Of a stretch of DNA of 64,000 bases, positions 49,683 to 61,676 are shown in pieces. Made by a program: the position numbers and the translations under genes. Positions within the stretch are counted from its first letter, which is position 1; every line of letters starts with the position of its first letter. Below the pieces are notes generated by a model. The model was not told where the DNA came from. It searched no databases and saw nothing but the letters and a program-made list of their open reading frames with translations. The stretch is from positions 32,570,836-32,634,835 of the forward strand of contig OY829538.1 in assembly GCA_963691705.1 (NCBI GenBank). Direction: 5' to 3'. The stretch is from Viola odorata. Taxonomy: Eukaryota > Streptophyta > Magnoliopsida > Malpighiales > Violaceae.

Positions 49683-52600
49683 GATTGTGTTCCCAAAATT
49701 AGAAGAGTTAGAACTAGATCGTATCGAAGTTGAGAAAATATGAAACGACCAATTTGCAATTGAAGCAGAAAGAACTTGTTGGTTTCAAAATTTAATAAGT
49801 TTGGAAGTGATGCATTGCCACAATTTGAGCTATTTGTTTACTTTTTCTATGGTTAAAAGTCTTCCACAATTCAAAAAACTTATAGTAAAATATTACAATT
49901 CCATTGAAGAAATAGTTGTGTCGATGAAAGGAGAAATGCCAAAAGATATATAGTTATCTTTTCTTAAGCTAGACGACTTAGTTCTAGTTCATCTTCCAGA
50001 GCTCAAAAGATTTTATCTCGTCAACTTACTTGAATTCCAAGCTTTGCAAGAGTTGGAGATTGAGGAATGCCTGAGCTAAAGGCATTTATCAGTACTAACG
50101 ATGAATCAATTCATAGTCTAGAAGAAGTAAACTCATCAACTTTCTTTGATGAAAATGTCAGCTTTCTTTTTTATTGTTTTTTTTAAATAGGCAGAGGAAT
50201 TTATCAAAAGAAAAGTCATGAAGAACATGACCCAAAACCAACAGAAAACGTTGCTGTAGAAACAACAGCACAGATCCTCAATCAAAAAAGCAACAACAAA
50301 ATGCAAGGAAAAGGGAAAACAAACGACAGCTAGCTAGCAACACTCTCCAGCAGCCTGCTCCACAGATCAAGAAATTGTTGCACGATGAGAAAGCAACCAC
50401 GACGAAGACAGCAACATATCAGACATGCTGTAAGCAAAGGACAGATTCTTGCTTTTCAGCCACTAATGCCAAAGGGAATAGATCATGTTCATACACCGCG
50501 AACCATTATATTCCATGTGACGAAAAATCACCGCATTACGAGTCTTCCAAATTGTCCAAATGACAACATAAAATAAGATGGTCCAGGTTTGTCCGATATC
50601 CTTGTCCTGTCTTGGCAGATACCTCCCCCACGATCTCCACAAGTCCGCCAGGTTTCGAGGCTGACACCACTTAACTCCCAGCCAGCTCATGATGTAGTCC
50701 CATATCCCCCTAGCTACCTCACATCTCATGAAAAGATGAGTGACATCCTCTGCCCAGCTGTTACACAGAGGGCACACATTCGCTGTCTCTGGCAGTATAT
50801 TATGCCTCTTAAGAAACGTCCGAGTCATGATTCTCTCACGGAGCGTCAGCCACGTAAAAACTCAACCCGATAGGGAACCAACCCCTTCCAACAAGACCTA
50901 AGCAGAGGGGCAGCCTCGTACCTCTGATCCTCCCATTGTTTATACCCCGAATGCACTGTGTACTTTCCTGCCTGGTCTAAGTCCCAACGTAACAAGGCTT
51001 GCTGGTCTCCTCTACTCGAAGTAGGCAGCCTGTCGCACAAGCAGTCCCATTCTTCTTTCTCCCACTCAAACAAGCCACAACGCCATATATTCATTTATTT
51101 CTTAGTATTTAATTAAATTGTGTTAATTAAAATTCGTACCACTCATGATTTTTTAGTTGTCTATTGAACTAAAAATATATAGACCAATGTAATGATTATG
51201 AGTGGTTATAAGAATGGTGGAATAGAAAATCACCCCCTAATTTATTCTCAATTTCTATGCATATATGGCACTACAAGTAAAGAGTTTTAGGGGTAAGCTT
51301 GTCAAAAACTACAATAACCGGTATTGAAATTAAAACTTGATTACTAAAAAGAAAAGAAAAAAAACCTTATTGGATAACTAAAAAATTATGGAGGGAGTAG
51401 ATATTATATTGGTAAGAGGTGTGGTGGTTGTAAGATCGATGATAGTACTATTTTTAAATAATATTTTACATAAAAAATCATATGAAAAATCTTTGTCCAC
51501 TACAAGTGATTATAATTATGATTTGGGGTGCGGATTGTGTTCCCGAAATTGGAAAAGTTGAAACTGATAGAAAAATCATATTGGAGTAGTTATTTAACAT
51601 ACATGGAAATGACTGGCTGTGAAAATTTGAGTCATTTGTTTACTTCCTCTATGGTAAAAAGACTTGCACAACTCAAAGAGTTTGACATAAGAAATTGCCA
51701 GTTGTCTCGACGACTAATGGAGATATGACGGAAGAGATATTAATATCGTTTCCTAAGCTCGACAATTAATGCTGGAAGATCTTCCAAAACTTAAAAGATT
51801 TATTACACAAACTTATTTAAATGCCAAACTCTACAAAGGTTGAAGATAGAGGAATGCCCTGAGCTAAAGGCATTTATTTGCACTTATAATTCAAGTCTTG
51901 ATTTATAGGAAGTAAACTCAACAATTCTCTTTTGTGAAAAATGTTAGTTTTTTTTTCTTCCAAAAAGAATTTAGAGACAATTTGTATTTCCTAGTTTAAA
52001 AACCGTCATTTGGTGATGTATGCGATAAAATACTTGAGGAACCTTAGACAATTCGAATCGTAGGAGAGTGAGACCCTCATGTTAGAAAAAATGTAAAAAA
52101 AATAAAAAATACTCATTTTATCACACGTGGTTGCTGCAGGTTGCATTCCATAACATGGAGGTTTTGAGAATTTATGGCATCAATCAATTAAAAATTATAT
52201 GGGGTAATCAACTCCATAGAAATTCTTTTTCCAAATTAAAGAGACTGGAAATACATGACGAAAGAGATCTATTAAATGTTTTCCCTCCCAGCATGTGGAG
52301 AAGAGCTATGAATCTCGAGAATTTGGAGATTTCTGGTTGTGACTCCCTAGAAAAGGTGTTTGATATTCAAATGCCAATGAATGAAATAGAGACATGCAGA
52401 ATTCGTCATTTTCAAAATCTCCTAACTGTGTTAGTAGAAAGATGTCCATCTTTGACGAGTATTTTCCCAACGTTTCTTGTTTCGGCTCTTTAACAAGTTG
52501 AATGCCTTGAAATAAAAGATTGTGGAAACATTAAGGAATTTTTTTCAAAAGAAGGGAAAAACATATGTGTTTCCCAAAGTAACTCAATTATGCTTTTGGA

Positions 52601-52760
52601 AACTACCACAACTCGAGAGATTTTATCGAGGACCTTACATTTTAGATTGGGTAATACTGGAATACTGGAAAACTTAGATGTGAGTGACTGTGACAAAATT
52701 GATATGTTTGGTCTCAATAATACCCAACAACTAGATGATGCATCATTTGCAAAGGTATGA
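49683..52760 (+). pseudogene. CC-NBS-LRR type resistance gene, LRR-only pseudogene
   Basis: Three successive leucine-rich segments read in the plus direction. The first is 49683-50140 (IVFPKLEELELD, LISLEVMHCHNLSYLFTFSM, ALQELEIEECLS). The second, 51530-51900, repeats the same order (IVFPKLEKLKLI, GCENLSHLFTSSMVKRL). The third is 52131-52760 (VAFHNMEVLRIYG, NLENLEISGCDSLEKVFDI, VERCPSLTSIFPTF). The C-x-N/S-L motifs and (F/L)P-LE-L spacing match the LRR part of large CC-NBS-LRR genes. Stops and shifts occur throughout, and no P-loop, GLPL or MHD motif was seen. It is interrupted by a LINE fragment at 50165-51100. Confidence 0.75.
50165..51100 (-). mobile_element. 3' end of an L1-type LINE inserted in the LRR pseudogene
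   Basis: On the minus strand 51094-50846 and 50828-50463 encode the end of ORF2: LLRWDLDQAGKYTVHSGY, then a reverse-transcriptase zinc-binding (zf-RVT) pattern with CPLCNSWAEDVTHLFMRC, followed by WDYIMSWLGV. A T-rich run at 50165-50185 on the plus strand is the poly(A) tail in LINE sense. The element is 5'-truncated, as is typical, with a frame break near 50850-50870. Confidence 0.82.
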
Positions 52761-53639
52761 CCATGAACCCCACACCATTATATAACATTCCACACCTTTA
52801 CTATTTTAGATTTCCTACACCTACAAATATCTGCTTTGTGTTACTAGTCAAATTAAAACAAATAACACTAAATCAATTAAAATTATATTAAAAAAATAAC
52901 TAGCTAATTTACAAAAAAAAATAACATTGTTAAAAAAAGATTAGTAATTTCTTGTCAGTTGGGTGTCCGATCTTAGCTCTTTCATTATATTTTATGTGTT
53001 TGTTATCAACACTAATTATCGTCATTTGTTCTTTCTCATAAAAAAAAGAGAAGTAATTTAATGCTAAATTCTACGAAAAACCATATTTGTGTTGTTAATG
53101 ATTAGACCTAGCTAGTTGGCTCCAAAATGGCACTATACCAGCAAACACTAAGGGGCGTGTACAACTTAAGTTCGATTCTTTTTTATGGTTGTGGGTCGGT
53201 GACCGTATAGTCGTTAGAAAATTCTTCCAATTTTTGTAACTAAAACAAAGGAAATTAATGAAAAGAAAAGAAATCCTACTCCATAAAAGTATTAAGGAAA
53301 TATATAAAACAAAAAAGTTAATATCTATATCTATACTACACAATATATAAACGTACGAACTTTTTATGGTGTTTTCTAACCCTAATTATTCTTATTGTTT
53401 ATTAAAAAATGTTATAATACCATTGTTTTTTAGGGATGACAAAGTTAGCCTAAACCCAAACCCAAACTAAGTTAAGTAGATATTATCCTGTTTGATTGGA
53501 TTTGTGTTTGGGTTTATTTGGATTATGATTAAGTTTGAATATCCAAAACAAAACTTTTTTTATAAAAAAATCAATAAACCCATATTGGAATTGGATATGT
53601 TCATATGTCCAACATCTAATTAGGGCCTAACTATTTGAT
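52761..53639. other. AT-rich spacer
   Basis: No gene, RNA or clear repeat was recognised. Confidence 0.5.
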
Positions 53640-54370
53640 GCAGTTTTGATCCTTTTGATTTAGTCTCGATTTTGATTGTTTAGTTCAATCTTGACTATAA
53701 CATCTAGTGTTGACCGTTAGATTCATTTTTGACCATATAGTCTTGTTTTTAACCTTTGAGGCTCAATTTTGATCAAATAGGTCTGCTTTTTACTGTTTGA
53801 CTTGGCTTGTATCGTTTGACTTGGTTTTGAGCACCTGACCCAGTTTTGACCAAATGGTCTTTGTTTTTAGCCATTGAGACTCAATTTTGACCATATAGGT
53901 TTGGATTTTACTATTTGACTCAGTTTTGATCGTTTGACTCGATTTTGCCTGATTTTGACCGTCCGACCCGTTTTTAACAAAATAGTCTCGACTTTACCAT
54001 TGAGGCTTGATTTTGACCAAATAAGTATGGTTTTTACTGTTTGACTCGATTTTGACCGTTTTGCTTGTTTATGACCGCCGACCTGTTTCTAATCAATTAA
54101 TCTCGATTTTAACCATTAAGGCTCGATTTTGACCAAACAAGTCTATTTTTACTATTTGACTTGATTTTGACCGTTTGTCCCGATTTTAACCGTTTGACCT
54201 GACTTTGACAAAACTGTTTTGGTTTTAACCATTGAGACTTGATTTTGACCAATCAAGTTTCGTTTTCATAAGTTGACACGATTTTGACTGTTTGGCTTAG
54301 TTTTGACTTCTTGACCCGTGTTTAGTCGTTTAACCTGATTTTTATCATTTAGAATTGGTCTTGACTAATT
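53640..54370. repeat. Hierarchical minisatellite (about 20 bp within about 118 bp units)
   Basis: The region consists of degenerate copies of a ~20 bp unit (TTTGACTCGATTTTGACCG type). A higher-order marker (CATTGAGGCTCGATTTTGACC) recurs at about 53753, 53872, 53997, 54112 and 54229, i.e. every 115-125 bp. No coding frame. Confidence 0.85.
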
Positions 54371-55733
54371 GAACCCATGCAAGCAAAGCCTAATGTGTTT
54401 TCAAACGGGGTATAACTATTTTTAGGAATGAGTGACTAATGTAGATCGAGTGGACAAATTCAGTGACTTATTTGGCTCGATTATAATTGTAATGATTTAT
54501 CTTGACACATGATAGAAATGCAGGAGTGACTTTTACCATTTTAGATATTTGTTAGAGTTCGTGTTTAGAAAAATTATCATTGTCTTTGTTTATGTATTTA
54601 TGTATTTATTTTTAATTTGCATAAGTGAGACTTGAACCGAGTCCCTATAGGTAGTTTATTACCGGTAAATAACTACTAGGCTAAATTAAAAAAAAAGTGA
54701 AATGTAAATTCCTAAATGAATACAAAACAAAAATGTGACTTAAAATGTTGAAATTTTCTACACATGTAGTGAAAAATAAAAATTATAAAGCAAGTTAAAA
54801 AAAAAGGAAATTGTAGGATCAATAAAAAAAAATCATGAATCAAGTACTATTTGCTACCATTCGATATTTTTTTATTTCATTAAAGAATGAATAACATAGT
54901 TAAAGTTTTAAACCATGATTTAATGACGACCTCTAGGTGATGCTGGTTTAATTTTCTTTTCTTTAGTAAAATATACAACAAGTTTGGCGATATCCAAAGG
55001 TTATTTCCCTCTAAAATTTTGACAGTATCTAGAAAAAAAAAGTGTATTTACTACTCTCAACTACTTCTCCTCATGATAGAATGGGTAAAGATAATGGGCA
55101 TTAGGATTTTAATTGGATTTGCGGAGAGAGGTGTACATAGAGATTATTTTAGCACAAAGACAACCTAGTTATTAACGCTTTACCTTATTTTGATGGTTGG
55201 ACTTTCAACGATGGCGGTGGGAGTTTTGTAGAGAAACTCTCTCAGTCAAAAAGAAAAAAAAGGTATGTCTATTTTGTTTGAGTTTCAAAGTTTGTTGCTT
55301 TTCAAACCTATTATCTCCTTCACTTACATGATCGCCATTTGTTTTCAAATTTCAAGGATTTCTACCATTATGGAGATTCTTGCAAGTACCAAGGATCTGA
55401 AATACTACCAGCGTCTCTCAAGGTAAATTTGTTACATGGCATGTTCCACTATTACTTCTAGTGTTACTCTGTCTAGACTCTAACAACGACTTATCCTAAA
55501 ACTGCCAACGTTTTTCACTCAAGGTTTAACTCCTTGGTTATCCTATAATTTGTTCAGCCACTCCTTGGTTAGACTTTAGGAAGCAAAGAAAGTAAGAAAG
55601 AAAACAGGGAAGCAAGGGAGGCACTGAGGTTTTGGTCACCAATGGTGGTGTCAGTGCTTATTTGTTCAATGATGGTGATGGGTAGCTCAAATGTCTTCTA
55701 CTAAATGGACTATAGTAGTAAACATGGTTAGAC
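54371..55733. other. AT-rich spacer
   Basis: No recognised gene. Short G/A-rich segment near 55580-55660. Confidence 0.45.
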
Positions 55734-56135
55734 TGTTGGGTTTCGATCAAGATCATAACGGAAGATTGAAAATAGTAACCTAATCCAGAAACCATGAAAA
55801 CAAATAAATCATATGAGAAACAAAGAATTAAACTGTATACCTTACACTGGGAAAATGAATTCGGTTAAACAAACAAACCGAAACCTTAATTCCATGAATG
55901 AAATTTGACAACTCAAGTTTAAATTGAATCAACAGATACTGCCCTGATGAGACGAGCACCCTCTATTGGAATCCACACCAATGACTCGAAATCAGACAGA
56001 TTATAGTGTGTTGGCACCAAGAAAAAAAAAGTTTGTGTAACTCTTCGCTTTACTCCCTATTGTGTGTTTCTAACGTTGTATATATTTTATGCGTTTTTAT
56101 GATATATATATGTACCCTAAGGTTTCACTTGTAAT

Positions 56136-56201
<66 letters not shown>

Positions 56202-56341
56202 TAATATATATTACATAACCGAAAATTCCTATATAATATATATCAGAATTATCAAACAATATCTCAATAAAATCGCACCTAGTATTTATTTAACTTCTTA
56301 AATATTCACTAATTATATATAGTTTTTATCCAATTGGTTAG
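55734..56341. repeat. Family X LTR copy 2, truncated by Athila insertion
   Basis: It begins TGTTGGGTTTCG and matches the family X LTR at 22270-24260 over most of its length (AACCTAATCCA, CCTCTATTGGAATCCACACC, CTTAATATATA, AATCGCACCT). It contains a (TA)n run at about 56141-56199. Homology stops at 56341, where the Athila LTR starts; the right part would lie beyond that element. Confidence 0.75.
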
Positions 56342-58013
56342 TGATAGCGTGTATTTTATTCATGTTTTTCCCTTCATTCTTACCTTGATTTATGACATGA
56401 TACTGCTAATTTGCTCTTATTTCCATCTATTTCACAGATCAAGGCCAAAAAGGAGAAATATGCGAAAACACATGGTTTCCGGTTGATTTTTGCGGACTCC
56501 AAGCTTCAAGACTATTGTAGAGGTCTGGACACTAATTTTGACATCGAGGCCTCGCCGTTGATTCCTTCGTTGAGCCCTGGACGGACTAGAAGCATCATCT
56601 CCACGTGTCTTCACTCCAAGGCCTCCACGTGCCCCTCTTACGCATTTCAGAGAGCTCTGCGCGGATCCCAGGAATATTCTCTTTTGTCCTTGTTGGGACG
56701 TCCCACTTGGAGGAGCATGCACTCCTTGTGTTGTACTTCTCTTAGCTAGTAATTTTGTCCCTTAGTGGATTGTAGGGGTATTTATACTCCTTAAGTGCTA
56801 GGGTTTTGAACATCAATTCTTAGACATTCACTCTTAGATTAATTTCCAGCAGCTTTTCTCTAGGGTTTTTAATTATTGGGACTTGTTCCTCCCTCTTCTC
56901 TCCATAGCCGCTGGCTTCAAGTTTTGTAACCAACCGGAGCCCTAGCTCCGGTCAACATTAATCAAGTTTTCTTCTTTATCTCTTCTTTATTTTTGTTATG
57001 TTATCTTCATCCATTACTTGTTTATCCTCTAACATGAGTGGCTAAAACCCACGTTCTTAGCAAGGGTATTTCGCGGGTTGTATGGGTAGATAAGAGGCCT
57101 AATAGCGTTTAATATATTCTCAGAGTGATATTTGGTTGCTTGTCACTTTTATCTCTGTTTTTGCTTAGGATGATTAGAGTCTTGATCAACTTCTAGTTTT
57201 CCTTTGTGATTATTGTCGAGCCCTTGTAGTGAAAACGTAGCCGGGAAGCTGTAAGGCAAGAGCAGGCAACTAGATTGGTGTCCTCGAGTGATTCTAGTTT
57301 CATCCGTCTAGGGCAAGAAACTAACTAGGGCTATGTCGCGAGCTTGACAAACTGAGAGACATTCAGCCCTAGACGTGTCTTTCTTTATCTTTATGGGCTC
57401 TCTGGATCAAGCCACACTTTGTGCTAGTGATAGTGCCAAAGTGTAAAGGTTGCCTTTTGATGACAAGATAGGTAGCTGGGAGGATACCAAGGCGTCAAGG
57501 CCACCTCATTTGTGAAAACGGGGGGTGGCTTCTCCTAAGAAAGAAAGTAGGGAGTTTATGTGAAAACATGGCCCCTATAGCACTTCTATGGCATGAAAGT
57601 GGAATATCCCTGCGTCGATGACTATGAGCCCTCGACGCAACCCAAGAAAGACCTTTGCTAAGATCTCCTCTCCCTTGATTTATATTATCTTTACTCGTTC
57701 TTCTGTTTACTTATTCTGATCTTTATTATTATTTCTAATTTTACTTGCCTGTCGTGACCTTGATTGTTACTTTCCTTAGTTAGAATTGTTAGCTCAAAAT
57801 TATATCTCGGTTAACTTGCTTAACCTGCAAACCTCCCCACCCCCGGTTACCTCGTTACGATTCTTTGCATTTTCACCTTTGTCATGCAATCGATGGCTAG
57901 ATTTCAGTTCTCTCAATCTCTATGGTTCGACCCTATTACCGCTTTACACAAATTAGTTTGGGCATCTAAGCCTCAGGAATTATATTATTTTTACCCGTTT
58001 CGACGGCGAGTCA
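56342..58013 (+). repeat. 5' LTR of Athila element 2
   Basis: 1,672 bp starting TGATAGCGTG and ending CGGCGAGTCA, followed after five bases by a tRNA-Asp-type primer site. The last five bases before it, GTTAG, would be the left target duplication. The paired open frames near 56.4-56.75 kb are LTR sequence, not genes. Confidence 0.85.
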
Positions 58014-58018
58014 AATTT

Positions 58019-58036
58019 TGGCGTCGTTGCCGGGGA
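58019..58036 (+). other. Athila primer-binding site
   Basis: TGGCGTCGTTGCCGGGGA is complementary to the 3' end of plant tRNA-Asp apart from one position; this is the known Athila primer type. Confidence 0.9.
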
Positions 58037-58066
58037 TTGTGACGAAACTGATTTTTCTCTTTTGTT

Positions 58067-59100
58067 TGCTTGACCAAGAGATCTGCACCAGACCTACTGC
58101 CCATTGATCACGAGCTTACTAGGACAGAAAGAGGACTTCGAAGACAGGCTAAAGGACCATCTACCAGTCGCAGGGACGTCTCACATCCTACCCTCGAAAG
58201 TCATTTGTCTAACCCAGATAATCACAGTATTCTCTTTCATCAAGACCTCGACGACCTAACTCTATTCAGTATGGAAGACCCGCCTCTTCCTCCTCCAGGG
58301 TACGATGCCCCACCAAACATCCAAACCATTGACGACCTCAATGCTGCCGCTGAAACACAGAGCACCTGAATCGAATGACCCGATGTTGCCCATGACTGGA
58401 CGCTTAAATCAGCAGTCATGCACCACCTCCCCCTTTTCCGTGGTATAGCTAAGGAAAATTCTCATAGGCACCTCCAGCAGCTGCATAATATTTACGAGGC
58501 CATGAAGCCCACCAACGTTAGTATAGAGCAAGCTAAGCTCATACAACCTCCCTCCTAAATCCATTCACTCTTGGGCAGAAATGTCCAAAGCATTCACGGA
58601 CAAGTATTATCCGGTGTCCATGGCCATGATCACTCGCAAACAGTTGGTCTCTATCCTTCAGAAGGACACGGAGAACCTCGATCAGTATTATGAGCGCTTC
58701 AAGAAGATGCAAGCGTTATGCCCTTCCTACAACCTAACTGAGCATGCCCTCATCTAATATTTTTGTGAAGGTTTGCGGGCGCATGACAAGGCCTTGCTAA
58801 ATTCCGCCTCAAATGGTTCTCTTTGTGCCCTCACGCCAGCTGTTGCCAAGGCCACCATTGAACTTATGGCGAAGAATGTCGTGCCCATGATCAACAACAA
58901 CAATCAAGACGCCCGCTCAGCAGCGATGGAAAATCAATTGGCCGCCATCACGGGCATGCTTCAGAATATGACAGTGGGACAACCTGTCCAAATGAAAGCC
59001 TGCCAGAGCTATCAATTCTCGGATCATCCCACCGATGCCTGCCCGTTCATTCCAGATGAAATTCAAGTTAATGCAGCAGGAGGATATAATGCCCAATAGG
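58067..59100 (+). pseudogene. Athila element 2 gag (broken)
   Basis: The coding run starts after the primer site (about 58067; no clear ATG). It contains RTERGLRRQAKGPS, an acidic/proline-rich stretch, then the gag core near 58410-58760 (LFRGIAKENSHRHL, SMAMITRKQLVSILQK, LDQYYERFKKMQALCPSYNL). It continues at 58773-59099 (RAHDKALLNSASNGS, ACPFIPDE). Stops at about 58369, 58376 and 58757 plus at least one shift near 58555 disrupt it. A glutamine/asparagine-rich tail follows to about 59270. Confidence 0.8.
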
Positions 59101-59366
59101 GCCAAAACTACAACTAGAATTGGAAACAACCCAACCCCGGCTGGTCGAACAACCAACAATCATCAGGGCCTAACCAACAACAACAACAAAATCCTTATGG
59201 CAACCATCCACCTCCATACAACATGCAAAATTTCAAACTGAGGCCCATGTACCACAACAACTAGTACCATTATCAGCCACCATAGGGACAAGTCTTCACA
59301 GCCCCTGTCCCTATCTCACGTAGCGAAGAGGCGGCCCTCAAAAGAGTTGTGGATCTGGAAAAGTAA

Positions 59367-60791
59367 ATGACGGTCTTGACAGCTGAAATGAAGGAACTAA
59401 AATATAAGGGCAGACTTCCAGGGAAAACTGAACCCAACCCGAAGCACGTAGCGTGTGCTATCACCCTTCGGAGCGGTCTCCATTTGCCTTCTCGTGAAAA
59501 TCCAGACCTCGATGGCGACCCATCTAGCTCCTCTCTTCCAGGCCCCGATAATGAACCTGTCGATCCCTTGATAAAGAAAAACCAAGTTCCTAAGAACAAG
59601 GAGCCCAAGATACCAGAATGCATGGAAGATCGCATTCGTTCTCTTCGAGGCTCTCCGCGTAATGATAAAAATCCACCTGAGTTTACCCAGGAGTATATCC
59701 ACAAGATCCTTGAACCGCCCTTCCCTCAAAGGCTGGTCAAGTCCAAGAAGGATAGTGAGGATCGCGAGATTTTCGACATGTTCAGTAAGGTCCTTGTAAA
59801 CATCCCCTTACTACAAGCAGTCAAGAATGTGCCCAGATATGCCATGTTCTTAAAACAACTATGTACAAACAAGTGCAAGCTAGCCGGGGTCAACAAGATC
59901 AGCGTAGGGATCAATGTCTCTACTCATATTCAACGCAAAATTCCCCCCAAATGCAAAGATCAAGGGATGTTCATTATCCCAATCAGGATTGGCATGGTGG
60001 ATATTGGAAAAGCCATGTGTGACTTAGGAGCAGGCATCAACGTCATACCCTTGACAATCTACAGCAGTCTAAGGCTCGGGCCGCTGAAAAGCACCAAACT
60101 TGTCATCCAATTGGCAGACTGATCAACTGTTTACCTAGAGGGAGTTATCGAAGATATCTTAGTACAAGTGGGCGAATTCTTATTCCTGGCGGATTTCTAC
60201 GTCATTGCCATGGGAGATGCTGAAGCCACCAAGCCCATGGATGTACCTCTTGGGCGACCATTCCTTGCCACTGCAAGGGCTAAGATCGACGTGCATGATG
60301 CTTCAATTTCCCTTGAATTGTATTGCGAGACCATCAAATTCAACATGCTTGACTCCATGCGATATCCCTCTGAATTTTCCAGTGTGAAATATGTTGATAT
60401 TATTGACCCTTATGTTGAAGAACTATCTGATTTACACTCTATTGACGCCTTGCAGATTGCCCTTGACCGGAGCATCACACCTGAAATATTGGAAGTTCTG
60501 ATCTCGATAATAGCAACCCTACCAGAGTTGCATACTCTTGTCGCAGCTCTAGAAGAACAACCTTCCGACGCATCTACCCTCATCGAGGCCTCGAATTTGC
60601 CAACGAACCACTCCAAACTCCATCCATCTCTAGTTCAAGCACCAAGCTTGGAATTGAAGACCTTTGATACAGCCCAAGCCCATGGCACGACCAAAGCCAC
60701 ACATAGACATGCCACGAGGAGCAAGGACGTGATCGACCTTCTCATCAAGGCGCTTAGGGCCAAAGAAAGCAACGTAAAGGCCTCGACCTAA
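59367..60791 (+). pseudogene. Athila element 2 protease region, cut before RT
   Basis: The frame 59367-60122 has CAITLRSGLHLPS, a NIPLLQAVKNVPRYAMFLKQ block and the retropepsin motif CDLGAGINVIPL, then a stop at 60121. The frame resumes at 60168-60791 (VPLGRPFLATARAKIDV, LELYCETIKFNMLDSM), reading through the linker that precedes RT. It ends at 60791, where a chromovirus-like LTR begins. RT, RNase H, integrase and the 3' LTR are absent from the window. Confidence 0.82.
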
Positions 60792-60800
60792 TGGAGCCTA

Positions 60801-61676
60801 TGTGTCCATTCCAACGACTCGACTCGCAACCACACGCCCGAGTCCGAGTCCGCGCCTAGTGTTAAGGCCGCACCCGCACCTAGCGCCAAGGCATCGCTCA
60901 CGCCCAGCGCCAAGGCATCGCTTGCGCCCAGCACCACGACCATGCCAATGCTCAGCGCCTCGGCCTCGCTAATGCGCAGCGCCTCCGCCTGGCCAAATCC
61001 CAGCGCCAAGGCCTCGCTAAAGCTCATTGCCTCGGCCTCGCAAAAGCTCAGCGCCATGGCCTCGCCAAAGCCCAGTGCCAAGGCCACGACCGCGGCCGCG
61101 CCCTGTCACACGGCCAAGCCCGCGACCCGTCACACACTCAAGCAAACCCACGTGTCCCATGAGTGAAGCCCCTTTGTCCAAGGGTGATTAGGGTCTTTTC
61201 CCTTGTAAATATCTTGCCTATAAATTGAAGGACTTAGCCTTCTTTTATAGTTGCTTTTTGATTGTGAGTTTTTCCTCCAAAGCCTTAAGCCATTAGTCTA
61301 CCTCTAGGGTTCCTAAAACCGTAGCCTATCTTCTTCTTCAAGCTCACCGATTTGATCATCCTCTATTGATGATAAGGTTGGCCTTGATCTAGAACTCATT
61401 AATAGTTTGTAATAGGAAGGTTGCTTGGCCTTCGTTGCCAAGAAGGTTTCCTCCAAGCTTCTATATCTGAAACCCATTGTTTATATATAAAGTCCTTGCC
61501 TTTATCCTTCTAAATATTTCGCCTTCATCCATTAAATATTCCGCTGCAACTCCTTTTTCATTTCCTATCATCCGAATGTCCATCAATCCGCCAATGCCTA
61601 AGCCGACTGTGCGCGAGACTAGGTCTGACTCCATCAAAGCGACGCTAAGGCCTTCTAAGGAACTTGGGCCTTATCA
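60801..61676 (+). repeat. LTR of chromovirus-like gypsy element, copy 3
   Basis: It begins near TGTGTCCATTCC (left end approximate) and ends TTATCA before a primer-like TAGTAGCGGAGCACC at 61679. A TATA box (CCTATAAATTGAAGG) is near 61210. Word order (CCGCTGCAACTCC near 61540) matches copy 1 at 25823-26528. Confidence 0.55.
60836..61110 (+). repeat. 24 bp minisatellite in the LTR
   Basis: About nine to ten degenerate 24 bp units (such as CGCCAAGGCATCGCT within CCCAGCGCC) encode an open Ser/Ala-rich repeat in one frame and, on the opposite strand, an Ala/Leu-rich repeat. The open frames follow from the 24 bp (8-codon) period. Confidence 0.85.

Noticed and set aside
56089..56301. Frame with alternating Tyr-Ile repeats
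   Set aside because: Arises from the (TA)n microsatellite in the family X LTR.
56411..56749. Paired plus and minus frames in 56.4-56.75 kb
   Set aside because: They lie within the Athila 5' LTR, upstream of its primer site, and have no conserved domain.
60788..61166. Ala/Ser/Leu-rich frames on both strands
   Set aside because: Generated by the 24 bp minisatellite, whose period is a multiple of three.
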